Source: Sphingomonas sp. 3P27F8 | GTDB lineage: Bacteria; Pseudomonadota; Alphaproteobacteria; Sphingomonadales; Sphingomonadaceae | Direction: 5' to 3' | DNA length: 64,000 nt | Assembly: GCF_005502745.1 (NCBI RefSeq) | Contig: NZ_SCNL01000014.1 | Coordinates: 1 to 64,000, forward strand | Part shown: piece after piece, positions 9,175-17,531 of the stretch | Position numbering within the stretch: the stretch's first letter is position 1 | How the letters are laid out: each line of letters begins with the position of its first letter | The notes under the pieces: generated by a model | What the model saw: only the letters and a program-made list of their open reading frames with translations | Databases searched by the model: none | What the model was told of the DNA's origin: nothing | Made by a program: the position numbers and the translations under genes

Positions 9175-10371
9175 ATGCTGTCGGGTCAGATTCTCGATGC
9201 GATGATTACCTCGTGCGAGAATGCCAAGACCGTGCTGCGACAGGCGGCCATTGATCCATCCGATCGCAAAACGCTGAACATTTCAATGGGGGCGACAGTC
9301 GCCGCTGAATTGCTCGGCCGAACGCCGGAAGCGCTTTCCAAGGCTGAGGCGCGCGGACGCTTGCCCGCCCCCAAGACGGCCACCAACGGACGCCGATTCT
9401 ACACGGTCGAAGATTTGATCGCCATTCGCGAGAAGCTCGGCATCAAGATGGGTAAATTGCCCTCCGAGCGCGCGGTCGTCATCGCCGTGCAGAACTTCAA
9501 GGGCGGCGTCAGCAAATCGACGACGGGCAAGCATCTTGCAGATTACCTTGCGCTGCGGGGATATCGCGTTCTTGTTGTCGATTGCGATCCCCAGGCGTCG
9601 ATGAGTGTTATGTTCGACGTCAATCTAGAGGCATTGGTGGACGAGACGCACACGCTCTCGAACTTCCTCTCCCCCAGAATCGACGAAGCCGATTCGCTGC
9701 GAAAGACGATCCAAAAGACCGCGTGGCCGAATATCGATATCTGCCCCGCCAACCTGGGCCTCCAGGACACCGAGTGGGAACTGACAGCAACCATCGAGGA
9801 GGGCCCTACCGCCATTGCCGGCGCGTTCCGCATGCTGAGAATTGGCCTGGAAGAGGTCCGGCACGACTATGACGTCGTTATCCTCGATCCTCCCCCTGCC
9901 ATGGGCTTTTTGGGCGTGAACACGTTGACGGCCGCGGACGGCTTGCTGATCCCCGTGCCGGCTCGGCAACTCGATTATCTTTCGACAATCCACTTCATGC
10001 AGACCTGTCGCGAAGCGATGGACCTCGTCTCGAAGTTCGACACTTCGATCGACTACGGGTTCATTCGCGTCGTCTGCACCATGTTCCAGCCCAACAGGAC
10101 CAACGAGGCTCAAATGCTTCAGGTCATGGAGAAGACCTACGCTGGCCAGATGCTGTCGACGCCGATACTCCTGTCGGAAGAGATCAAGAATGCCGGGTTG
10201 TCGATGTCGTCGATCTACGAAATCAACAAACCATATGGGTCGCACCAGACGTACACGCGGTGCCGTGACAACCTCAACATGGTGTTTCGCGAGATCGAAA
10301 AGGATATTTGCAAGCAGTGGCCGTCGCGTATGGCGCAGGTCGGCACCGACAGACTGACGGAGGCGGCATGA
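9175..10371 (+). CDS. parA: Plasmid partition ATPase ParA (RepA-type)
   Basis: A 398-aa ParA of the long type (Ia). The N-terminal part (about 1-90) holds a MerR-like HTH (TPEALSKAEARGRLPAPK, GRRFYTVEDL) used for autoregulation. The ATPase domain has a deviant Walker A, NFKGGVSKSTT (about 108-117), the VVDCDPQAS motif, and DVVILDPPPA as Walker B-like. It segregates the plasmid together with the ParB encoded next. ATG 9175 is preferred over 9169 because AAGGGG at 9161-9166 is 8 nt away from it but only 2 nt from the earlier ATG. The ParB start overlaps its stop (ATGA). Confidence 0.92.
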   Translation: MLSGQILDAMITSCENAKTVLRQAAIDPSDRKTLNISMGATVAAELLGRTPEALSKAEARGRLPAPKTATNGRRFYTVEDLIAIREKLGIKMGKLPSERAVVIAVQNFKGGVSKSTTGKHLADYLALRGYRVLVVDCDPQASMSVMFDVNLEALVDETHTLSNFLSPRIDEADSLRKTIQKTAWPNIDICPANLGLQDTEWELTATIEEGPTAIAGAFRMLRIGLEEVRHDYDVVILDPPPAMGFLGVNTLTAADGLLIPVPARQLDYLSTIHFMQTCREAMDLVSKFDTSIDYGFIRVVCTMFQPNRTNEAQMLQVMEKTYAGQMLSTPILLSEEIKNAGLSMSSIYEINKPYGSHQTYTRCRDNLNMVFREIEKDICKQWPSRMAQVGTDRLTEAA

Positions 10372-11447
10372 GCAGCGCAGGGGGCCGGCGTCGCAGCCTA
10401 CTGGCGAATGCCATCGAAAGCATCGGCACGACCCCTGCCCCCACGTCCGTGGCCGAAGTCGCGGATGCCGAGGCGCTGGTCGATCGCGATAAGCCGGTCG
10501 ACGAACCTTCGACGCCCTCATTCCTGGAGCGGCGTGGTATTGCGTTCGATGAAATCGCCCGCACGGTCAAACGTCCGACTATCCGTCTGAAGCCCTCGGA
10601 ATGCTCCATCTGGCCGGGCAATGCTCGCGATCATGCGGCGCTGAGCCACGAACGCTGTGCCTCGCTCATTGATTCCATCCGCGAGGAGGGGACGAACCGC
10701 GAGCCGGTTGTGGTGCGGCGGACGCCGAACGCCGAGACCCCCTACGAGTTGATCGTCGGCACCCGCCGGCATTTCTCGGTTTCCTGGCTGAATGCCAACA
10801 ACCATAGCGAAATCGAGCTCGTAGCGCGTATCGAGACGCTCGATGACGAGGCCGCTTTCCGGCTCGCCGATTTGGAAAATCGAGAGCGCGAGGACGTCAC
10901 CGATTTGGAGCGTGCGCGCAATTACAGGCACGCTGTCGACGCATATTACAACGGGGTTCGCACGCAGATGGCCGATCGCTTGGCCATCGCCAAGCAGAAC
11001 CTCCACAACCTCCTCCAGCTCGCGGAGTTGCCGGACGAGGTCGTGGCAGCGTTCGCCGAGCCCGGAGACCTCAAGGTCCGACACGGCATGCGGCTCTCGC
11101 CCCTGCTGAAGAACGAACAGCACCGCGACGCGATCATCGCCGCAGCTATAGCCCTCGGTGCCGAGCAACAGGCGCTGAAGGACGCTGGAAGCGACAAGAT
11201 TGAGGGTATCAAGGTCTGTGAGCGCCTGGCCGCAGCCGCAGTGGCTCCCGCGGCGTCGAAGAAGCCTGTACCCCGTGCCAAGCCGGCCCTCACCGCCGCC
11301 TCGGGTCGCGAGATCGGACAGGTTCTTGCTGATACACGGGCCAAGGGAATTACGATCAACATCAACCCCAAGGGCACAGCGTCGGTCGACGAGATCCTCG
11401 AAGCGCTCCGCCCTGCCCTTGAGAGTGCGAAGTTCAGTCGAAATTGA
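10368..11447 (+). CDS. parB: Plasmid partition protein ParB
   Basis: 359 aa, starting at the ATG that overlaps the parA stop. The ParB/Spo0J N-domain is visible: a SECSIWPGNARD entry, SIREEGTNREPVVVRR, the YELIVGTRRHFSVSWLN core (GxRR CTP-binding motif), the LADLENREREDVTDLERARNY arm, and an HTH (MADRLAIAKQNLHNLLQLAEL). The C-terminus is Ala/Pro-rich with a short GITININPKGTASVDEI end. It should bind a nearby centromere; candidates are the palindromes at 11490 and 14034. Confidence 0.92.
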   Translation: MSSAGGRRRSLLANAIESIGTTPAPTSVAEVADAEALVDRDKPVDEPSTPSFLERRGIAFDEIARTVKRPTIRLKPSECSIWPGNARDHAALSHERCASLIDSIREEGTNREPVVVRRTPNAETPYELIVGTRRHFSVSWLNANNHSEIELVARIETLDDEAAFRLADLENREREDVTDLERARNYRHAVDAYYNGVRTQMADRLAIAKQNLHNLLQLAELPDEVVAAFAEPGDLKVRHGMRLSPLLKNEQHRDAIIAAAIALGAEQQALKDAGSDKIEGIKVCERLAAAAVAPAASKKPVPRAKPALTAASGREIGQVLADTRAKGITININPKGTASVDEILEALRPALESAKFSRN

Positions 11448-11489
11448 GTAAAATCTAGTTTAACGCTTTATTTTCAATTAGTTGGCTCC

Positions 11490-11509
11490 CGGTAAAATGC
11501 GTTTTACCG
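11490..11509. promoter_or_regulatory. 20-bp inverted repeat before repA (operator or parS candidate)
   Basis: CGGTAAAA and TTTTACCG flank TGCG. The inner 16 bp (GTAAAATGCGTTTTAC) match the perfect palindrome at 14034-14053 except for one base. A half-related copy (GAGTAAAA) sits at 11446-11453, just after parB. The repeat lies between parB and repA and overlaps an in-frame ATG at 11497, which argues for a repA start further on. Confidence 0.6.
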
Positions 11510-11526
11510 ATGCCACGGGACACGAG

Positions 11527-12642
11527 ATGCAACAGGATCACCGCGAAGACGGTCAAGTAGACCTCTTTCTCCCTCAGCTGACTGCGCTTCCTCTTCGGGA
11601 TCAGCGCGAAACGATGGAGCGGCCCTTTTTCTCGCTGTCGAAGCGCAAGCGACTCAAGCCGATCGACTATGTCAGTCCGGATCGTAAGATCACCGTCCAT
11701 GTCTCCGCTAATTCGGAATATGGTCTGGCGACTATCTACGACCTCGACATACTGATTTACTGCGCGTCAGTTTTGATCGAGCACAAGCGGCGAGGTGCCA
11801 ACGACATCCCGCAGACGCTCCACGTCGTCCCATACGACATGCTGAAGACTCTGAAGCGCGAGGTTGGTGGACGCGCTTACGATCTTCTGGGCAATGCCCT
11901 CGACAGGCTCCAATCGACCACGGTGAAGACGAACATCCGCTCAGGAGATGCCGTCGAGACCACCTTCTCCTGGATCGACAGTCACAGCCAGCTTAAGGAT
12001 CGGTCCGGAAACGTGCGGGGAATGAGAATTACCCTCGCGAAATGGTTCTACGACGGGGTGTTGATGGACGGCGGCGTGCTCGCCATCGATCCGGCTTATT
12101 TCTCGCTCACAGGCGGGCGCGAACGCTGGCTCTATCGGGTCGCGCGCAAACATGCGGGTGGGGCCGGAAGCGACGGTTTCGCCATCTCGATGCCAACGCT
12201 CTTCGAGAAATCCGGCGCGGAAGGCGATTATCGGCGCTTCAAGTTCGAGATGACCAAGATCGCTCGGGAGAACGATCTGCCAGGCTACTCCCTGGACATC
12301 GAACAGCGTGACGATGCCGAACCGCTGCTGCGCATGACCAGGCGCGATCGCGAGCCGTCCGAGGAGGGCAAGCCCTCCCCTGCCCTCGCCCAAGCCTCGC
12401 CTGCGGCCGTCAAGGAAAAGGCGCCCGAGGAACCGGCTATCTCCTTCCCCTCGAGCGGGCATATCTCGCATTCGGCATTCGGTGCGATCGCCCGCGCCAA
12501 CCTGCCCAGCCCCCAACGCGACCACGGTCTCGTTGGAGACGATTTCCGGAACTTCCTCCGGCAGCGCGAGATAGCGTTCGACGCGAAGAACATCACACAG
12601 ATATTCGCGACCTTTTGCGCGAAGCAGCGTCCGGTCAACTGA
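11527..12642 (+). CDS. repA: Replication initiator protein RepA (RPA family, PF10134)
   Basis: About 371 aa. It has the typical opening QVDLFLPQL and MERPFFSLSKRKR, then IDYVSPDRKITVHVS, the region ATIYDLDILIYCASVLIE, and tandem winged-helix parts with ALDRLQSTTVKTNI and WLYRVARKHAGG. This is the initiator family common on sphingomonad plasmids. It should bind the iterons at 14087-14194. ATG 11527 is chosen because the upstream in-frame ATG 11497 and TTG 11482 lie in or next to an operator-like palindrome. The C-terminal 100 residues are Pro/Ala-rich and poorly conserved in character. Confidence 0.88.
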   Translation: MQQDHREDGQVDLFLPQLTALPLRDQRETMERPFFSLSKRKRLKPIDYVSPDRKITVHVSANSEYGLATIYDLDILIYCASVLIEHKRRGANDIPQTLHVVPYDMLKTLKREVGGRAYDLLGNALDRLQSTTVKTNIRSGDAVETTFSWIDSHSQLKDRSGNVRGMRITLAKWFYDGVLMDGGVLAIDPAYFSLTGGRERWLYRVARKHAGGAGSDGFAISMPTLFEKSGAEGDYRRFKFEMTKIARENDLPGYSLDIEQRDDAEPLLRMTRRDREPSEEGKPSPALAQASPAAVKEKAPEEPAISFPSSGHISHSAFGAIARANLPSPQRDHGLVGDDFRNFLRQREIAFDAKNITQIFATFCAKQRPVN

Positions 12643-12980
12643 TCGACGCCGTAGGCGCAATCCGCCAAAACGGTCTTTCAGGAACAGGGTCGAGAATGGC
12701 TCGCGCGCGCACGTCAACTTATCCGTGTGGACCGTTCCCGAAGTAGCGAGCCGGGCCCCGGACCCGTCTGTATGGCGCCCCATCAAATGTGCGTGGGCTG
12801 CGAAGATCCAACCACGCGCGATCCTTTGCCAGCCTTCTTCTCGGATGAGCTTTGCCGGGCACAGCTGCGCCAGCGGGAGGATCGCCCGTTCCACCTCTCC
12901 AGGCAGCCGTCACGGTACTTAGAGAACGGCGCTTATAGGGTGGGATTTGTGATCAGATTGCCCGGATCTGATAGCTGAAT
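12643..12980. other. Non-coding stretch between repA and the IS element
   Basis: 338 bp with no supported gene. Open frames on both strands lack ribosome sites and family features. Confidence 0.45.
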
Positions 12981-13005
12981 CACTGACCGGCTGACGCCGG
13001 TAGGA

Positions 13006-13425
13006 TCAAGCGGTGGGGCTGAAGCCGTCCTTGTGGGTATGTCGGTCGAGGTAACGCATGATGATGTCATCGGTGATGTTGCCGGATGTGGTCGAGAAGT
13101 AGCCGCGCTGCCAGAAGCGTTGGCCCCAATATCGTTTGCGGATGTGCTCGAATTCCTGTTGGATCTTGCGGGATGAGCGCCCCTTGGCCCGGCGCACGAA
13201 GTCGCTGACCGAGACGTGCGGCGGGATTTCGACGAACATGTGTACGTGGTCCTTCGACAGCGCGCCGTTGATGATCTTCACGCCCATCTCGGCACAGACC
13301 TGACGGATGATCTCGCGCACCCGTAGCCGAACATCGCCGATCAGCACCTTGTACCGATACTTCGGCGCCCAAACGAGATGGTAGCGATGATGGAATGTGG
13401 TGTGACAACCGGACCGATACGCCAT
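13006..13425 (-). CDS. tnpA: IS200/IS605 Y1 transposase TnpA
   Basis: 139 aa from the ATG at 13425 (MAYRSGCHTTFHHRYHLVWA). The HUH motif is visible as SKDHVHMFVEIPP (H60, H62), and the catalytic tyrosine is likely Y125 in DIIMRYLDRH. YRYHLVW-type and RGYFSTTSGN segments are family hallmarks. It moves single-stranded DNA by a cut-and-paste mechanism. A longer in-frame start exists at 13458, but it would place the upstream hairpin inside the coding region. The gene looks intact. Confidence 0.9.
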   Translation of the reverse strand: MAYRSGCHTTFHHRYHLVWAPKYRYKVLIGDVRLRVREIIRQVCAEMGVKIINGALSKDHVHMFVEIPPHVSVSDFVRRAKGRSSRKIQQEFEHIRKRYWGQRFWQRGYFSTTSGNITDDIIMRYLDRHTHKDGFSPTA

Positions 13426-13497
13426 AGCCTGTAACCTCGGGAAAAGCGGAAGCTTCACGCCTTCGGCGGCTTCCGCTTTTCCCGAGGTTACAGGCTA
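13425..13497. repeat. 29-bp perfect inverted repeat covering the tnpA ribosome site
   Basis: Arms at 13425-13453 and 13469-13497 are exact reverse complements with a 15-nt loop. Read on the minus strand, the arm next to the ATG carries the GAGG that would serve as Shine-Dalgarno, so the hairpin would bury it. This fits the low-expression control known for IS200, where a 5' stem both stops read-through transcription and masks the ribosome site. Confidence 0.75.
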
Positions 13498-13636
13498 GCA
13501 CGCGAGTCTGTGGCTGAAGCCAGTATCCGACTGAAGTCGGAGGGGTTCCTCCTTGCTAGAGGACTCTAAAGGTCAAACTGTCGACGCTCCAAAGAGGCTG
13601 GGGAGGGGAGGGGGAGTCATCCTCGCTGCTTCGATG

Positions 13637-13655
13637 CCGTTCCTGAAATACCGTG
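13637..13655 (-). repeat. Solitary inverted iteron copy
   Basis: The reverse complement is an exact 19-nt match to the first iteron region (14086-14104). A second, weaker inverted copy lies at 13865-13883 (CCGTTCCTAAAAGACCGTC, about four mismatches). Confidence 0.6.
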
Positions 13656-14033
13656 AATGCTTCGACTGCAAACGCCTCCGGGAGCGCTAGACATCCACAA
13701 TCGGCGCCCATCGCCTGGCCAAGCCCCGTTCTCAATGTACCGTCGAGATCACTGGCCGGCTCCCGAGAAACCTCGAAACTTCGCGGTCCAGGCAGCCGAG
13801 CGGGATGCGCTCAAGGCAACAAAACGTCGAGATCATCGCCGTTTTAGGTCAGTTCCGCAGGGTCCCGTTCCTAAAAGACCGTCAATGATTCGCCCAAGGA
13901 CTCGGGAGGGCCGCGGAAATGCCGCTCGACTCCTCCGAACACAGGGCGGCCTCGCCTGACGCCTATAGTTCGACAACGAGCGCTGCCGGGTGTAACATGC
14001 CTGAAAGGCACGGAAAACAGCCACTTTGCGGAC

Positions 14034-14053
14034 GAGTAAAACGCGTTTTACTC
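14034..14053. promoter_or_regulatory. Perfect 20-bp palindrome next to the iterons (parS or initiator site)
   Basis: GAGTAAAACGCGTTTTACTC reads the same on both strands. Its core, GTAAAACGCGTTTTAC, differs by one base from the repeat in front of repA at 11490-11509. It lies 33 bp upstream of the first iteron. It is likely the ParB centromere or a RepA/ParA operator. Confidence 0.65.
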
Positions 14054-14086
14054 CCTTGGAGACGTCCTGTGGCCCGCGCCGTGCCC

Positions 14087-14194
14087 ACGGTATTTCAGGA
14101 ACGGGGCACGGTACATGAGGAACCGAATCACGGTTCAATGGGAACGCCCCGCAGGGTATTTCAGGAACGGCCAAACGGTATAATGGGAACGGCG
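14087..14194 (+). other. oriV: Iteron array, probable origin of replication (oriV)
   Basis: Five direct repeats start at 14087, 14108, 14130, 14153 and 14175 (period 21-23 bp, two helical turns). The consensus is close to ACGGTATNNNNGGAACGG. Copies 1 and 4 share GGTATTTCAGGAACGG. An AT-rich stretch (TTAACTTTTTATCCTATTCT, about 14247-14266) lies about 50 bp beyond, as expected for an unwinding element. Position downstream of repA and near the 14034 palindrome fits an iteron-controlled origin used by RPA-family RepA. Confidence 0.75.
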
Positions 14195-15000
14195 CTGAAC
14201 TCCCGACTCGCGCTGAATCGGCGAGTCGCGAAAGATCCATCCACAGCTTAACTTTTTATCCTATTCTCTAAAGAGATTAACACGCCTGCGGCGCTCCCTT
14301 CTTTTGAAGAATTGATTGGAAAGAAGGGGAAGGGACGATCGCCGCGCACTAAGCACGTCGTCCACCCAAAAAGCTCCGTCGCGTGCGTCGCCTCACACAC
14401 CCGACCGCAGATCGACGTCGATTATCGCGGCGCCTAGACTCCTTGCAAGCCAGCCATCGCGGAGCACCTCACTACGCTCAGGTCGCCGAGGGCACCGTGA
14501 CAGGAGCCATTTTCCAAGACCCGAACGAAGTCCGACCTGCACTGAGCGCCGCCAGCAGCCCGCACAGCGTGTTTCCGCTCTCGGCTATCCCCACGGCAAG
14601 CAAAGCGCCCAGAAGGCCGCTGTGGGGCCTTCCTGCCAAGCCTGATCACGAGAAGCATGCCGTTGTGGGTCAGAGAACCCGTGGACTGGACATTGCAGCT
14701 ACCGCCTTCAACTATCGATAGACGATAGCCGCCGACTGCAGAGCTCGTGTTTCACCACTGGGACAAGGGGAACGAGACCGCGCTCGCCGGCAAATCAGTT
14801 CTTGCTGCATCCAGCGCTATGAATTGCGAACAGGGGAGGGGAGGCAGCTACCCCTTTGGTGAAAGGTTTGCCGGCGCACCTCGGTAGAGAGGCCCCGGCC
14901 AGCCGACGACATTCCAATCGTTCGACAGAAGGATGCTCCGGTTGATAGACCGGTTCATCAGACCGGGCGGCAAGCGAAAGATCCTCCTGCGGACTGTCGT
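14195..15000. other. Non-coding stretch after the origin
   Basis: About 800 bp with no gene I can support. The first 90 bp include the AT-rich part of the origin and a run of A/G (GAAAGAAGGGGAAGGGA type) near 14320. The remainder looks like decayed or regulatory sequence. Confidence 0.4.
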
Positions 15001-16056
15001 TCACAAACTCTCGGCGCGATGCTGGAGAAGCTTGTCGATGTTCTCCATCTCGCGATCGAAGGCATCGAAGACCTCCGACAGCTCGCGGCTCGCTGGCGGG
15101 GGAGGGACCACGTTGCGCGGCCGTCCACGCTTGGGCGCTGCAAAGCCAAACTCGATGGCAAGGTCCGTGCTCAGGAACACGCGCCAGGTCCGCCGCTGGG
15201 TGATCTCCACGAGCAAGCCGCAGTCGACGGCACGGCCCAGCAGTTTGCTCGCGCCGGCAACGCTCATGCTGAGCAGCTCCGCCAGCGACTGAGGCGAGAG
15301 CAGTGGCCGGTGATGGAGGAGGGCCGCGAGCCCCGGGAGGTGGCCAGGTCGATATTCCGCGACGATCGCATGCTGGGCCGCGCGATGGAGCTTTTCCAGC
15401 TCGTGCAACCGTGCGAGGTTTGCGGTGGCGCTTGCCTCAAGGCTGCGCATGGCCGCATACCAGTCCTCGTCTCCGACAGTTCGCTTCAGCCTAAACGCCT
15501 TCACGCCGCCCACGAGGCAGGGCAGGGGAGTGGTCACCATCCCCTTGTCGCGCAGAGCGAAGGGCAGCGAGAGCCAGGGCAGGGCGGTGCTGTCGAGACG
15601 CGCATGCTGGCGGACCCGATCGAGCGCGCGGATCAGCGGCGAATGGTCCGCGGCTATCTCGATCTCGCCGATCGCGGTCGGGAGCGCGTCGCGCCAGGCG
15701 AGGGGGTCGGGATCGCGCAGCGCCGCTTCCCAGGCGGGAAAGCGATCGAACAGGTCGAGGTTGGTCGACCGCAGCGGCCGGCCGGGGATTTGCAGCCCGC
15801 AGCCCCAGGAAAATACGTCAATTTCGTCGATCTCGGCCGATTGCAGTTGCAGGGCCCGGGTGTAGCCACTCCAGGCGGCGCGGCGTGCCCAGGCCGATGC
15901 CACCGAACTAACGCAAAACCGGGCATCGAGACGCGTAATGGCGGCCGTGCAGGAGGCGATCGCGGAGACCATCTTCGCGCTGTAGGCGGGGCCGTAGCGG
16001 CTGTTCGAGAGAGGCGCGTCCACGCCGTCTTTTAACCCAGAGCTGCTCTCAGTCAA
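15001..16056 (-). CDS. DUF1612 / HTH protein (RHE_PE00001-like)
   Basis: A 351-aa protein with the sequence character of the DUF1612 plus C-terminal HTH family found on rhizobial and sphingomonad plasmids: ALQLQSAEIDEIDVFSWG, LRDPDPLAWRDALP and LHHRPLLSPQSLAELLSMS, followed by an HTH-like SVAGASKLLGRAVDCGLLVEIT and a KRGRPR tail. It is probably a DNA-binding regulator. It is divergent from the recombinase at 16140, with an 11-bp inverted repeat in between. The frame opens with TTG at 16056; an internal ATG (about residue 29) is an alternative start. Confidence 0.7.
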   Translation of the reverse strand: MTESSSGLKDGVDAPLSNSRYGPAYSAKMVSAIASCTAAITRLDARFCVSSVASAWARRAAWSGYTRALQLQSAEIDEIDVFSWGCGLQIPGRPLRSTNLDLFDRFPAWEAALRDPDPLAWRDALPTAIGEIEIAADHSPLIRALDRVRQHARLDSTALPWLSLPFALRDKGMVTTPLPCLVGGVKAFRLKRTVGDEDWYAAMRSLEASATANLARLHELEKLHRAAQHAIVAEYRPGHLPGLAALLHHRPLLSPQSLAELLSMSVAGASKLLGRAVDCGLLVEITQRRTWRVFLSTDLAIEFGFAAPKRGRPRNVVPPPPASRELSEVFDAFDREMENIDKLLQHRAESL

Positions 16057-16073
16057 ATTGGCTCGTATGCGTA

Positions 16074-16100
16074 GTCGTGATAATGGGAGATTATCACGAC
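16074..16100. promoter_or_regulatory. Inverted repeat operator between divergent genes
   Basis: GTCGTGATAAT (16074-16084) and ATTATCACGAC (16090-16100) are perfect reverse complements separated by GGGAG. The site lies in the short space between the DUF1612-type HTH gene and the recombinase gene. It is the likely binding site of the former or of another repressor. Confidence 0.6.
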
Positions 16101-16139
16101 CCTATTATTATGAGAAGGACCGGGCTATGTCTCGCCGTC

Positions 16140-17279
16140 ATGGCGAAAACGGCCCTCACCCGCAGGCAAAGCACGCCGCCCGCCGGCGCCGACGACGTCG
16201 TGGGCGAGGTCCGCGCGCTGGCTATCGACAAGGCGGCGGTCGATCCGCAGGTCATCGCGGCCGCGGCGCGGGCCTGGTCGCCGAACACGATCCGCGCGTT
16301 CCTTTCCGACATGAAGCTCTGGGATGCTTGGTGCCGGCGCACCCGAGTGCGGGCAGGGGAGGCGACCGCCGAGACCGTCGCGGCCTATGTCCGCGCGCTG
16401 TCGGGTCAGGATCATGATGAGGCGACGCGGGCGACGCCGCAGAGGGCGGCCGCGACGATCGCGCGCTATCTCGTCAATATCGGCTGGGCCTATCGCATGG
16501 CGGGGCTGGACGATCCGACCGCAGCCCCGCTCGTGCAGCTCGAGCACAAGGCGGCGCGCAAGCTTCTCGGCACCCGCCAGACGCAGGCGCGGGGTATCCG
16601 CTACAAGGGCGATGTCAGCGATCTCGACGCGCCGGCGAGCGGCGTGAGCCTCGCGGTCCTCCTCAAGGCCACGCGCCGCGATCTCCTGGGCGCGCGCGAT
16701 CGCGCGCTACTGCAGGTCAACTATGATACCGGCTGCCGGCGCTCCGAACTCGCGGCGATGCGTATCGAGCATATCGACGGGCCCGACGTCGACGGGGCAG
16801 GGGTGGTCGAGATCGGCCGCAGCAAGACCGATCAGGAAGGGCAGGGGGCTCTCGCCTATCTCTCGCCCGCGACCATGCGCGCGATCGCTGAATGGTGCGA
16901 CAAGGCCGGGATTGCGCGCGGGGCCCTGTTCCGGCGCGTCGAAACCTGGTTCGATGGCTCGATCCGCGGTGTGGGAGAGGAGGCGCTCAACCCCGGCACG
17001 ATCACGCTCATCTACAAGCGGTTGATCCGCCAGGCATTCGACAAGAAACTGCTGGGGGCGATGAGCGAGGCCGAGCTCGAGCGCTGGGTCGCGGCCGTGT
17101 CGAGCCATTCGATCCGGGTTGGCGTGGCGCAAGACAATTTTGCGGCAGGAGAGAGCCTGCCCGCCATCATGCAGGCCTATCGCTGGCGCGATCCCAAGAC
17201 GGTCATGCGCTATGGCGCGAAGCTGGCGGCCAAGAGCGGAGCGAGTGCGCGTCTCGCGAAGCGTTTCGGCGGTGAATGA
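16140..17279 (+). CDS. Tyrosine recombinase / integrase
   Basis: 379 aa from ATG 16140. The N-terminal SAM-like core-binding part is SPNTIRAFLSDMKLWDAWC. The catalytic domain shows the first Arg in DTGCRRSELAAMR, a HSIRVG box (H and R), and a C-terminal W-x-D-P-K-T-V-M-R-Y-G with the probable nucleophile Tyr. It may resolve plasmid multimers or integrate a cassette. No attachment site was identified. Earlier in-frame ATGs at 16077 (inside the operator-like repeat) and 16110 are possible starts; none has a clear ribosome site. Confidence 0.85.
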   Translation: MAKTALTRRQSTPPAGADDVVGEVRALAIDKAAVDPQVIAAAARAWSPNTIRAFLSDMKLWDAWCRRTRVRAGEATAETVAAYVRALSGQDHDEATRATPQRAAATIARYLVNIGWAYRMAGLDDPTAAPLVQLEHKAARKLLGTRQTQARGIRYKGDVSDLDAPASGVSLAVLLKATRRDLLGARDRALLQVNYDTGCRRSELAAMRIEHIDGPDVDGAGVVEIGRSKTDQEGQGALAYLSPATMRAIAEWCDKAGIARGALFRRVETWFDGSIRGVGEEALNPGTITLIYKRLIRQAFDKKLLGAMSEAELERWVAAVSSHSIRVGVAQDNFAAGESLPAIMQAYRWRDPKTVMRYGAKLAAKSGASARLAKRFGGE

Positions 17280-17531
17280 CAGGTTTTAGCTGTCCGCGTT
17301 TGGACAGTCGCAAACCGATGACCTGGCGCGGTTGGGCAGTGAGCGACACCGACATGCCTCAACGACCGAAGAAGCGAGCTCGCCGTCGGGCCGGCCCTAG
17401 CGCGCACCGATGGGGGCGAAGCCGCCGACCGGCGGGAACGCCTGTGCGCACTGCGACGTTCTTCTCGTCAGCGCGAGCATGCGTGACTGAACCTCTCCGG
17501 CTCGAAACCAAATCCCAAAGTGGAGGGCGGC

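Larger units (their letters stand above)
12986..13560 (-). mobile_element. IS200/IS605-type element (tnpA only)
   Basis: A single-gene element consisting of a Y1 transposase and flanking small hairpins. At one end is ACCGGC-TGAC-GCCGGT (12986-13001). At the other end is CCGAC-TGAA-GTCGG (about 13528-13541), followed by GGGGTTCCTCCTTGC. IS200-group elements lack terminal inverted repeats and end in such subterminal hairpins. The exact ends cannot be fixed without an empty-site comparison. No tnpB is present. Confidence 0.6.

Noticed and set aside
12719..12978. Short frames on both strands after repA
   Set aside because: No start with an SD and no family pattern; treated as non-coding.
13657..14721. 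Several open frames of 70-135 codons around the origin
   Set aside because: They overlap iterons and palindromes, lack ribosome sites, and show no coding character.
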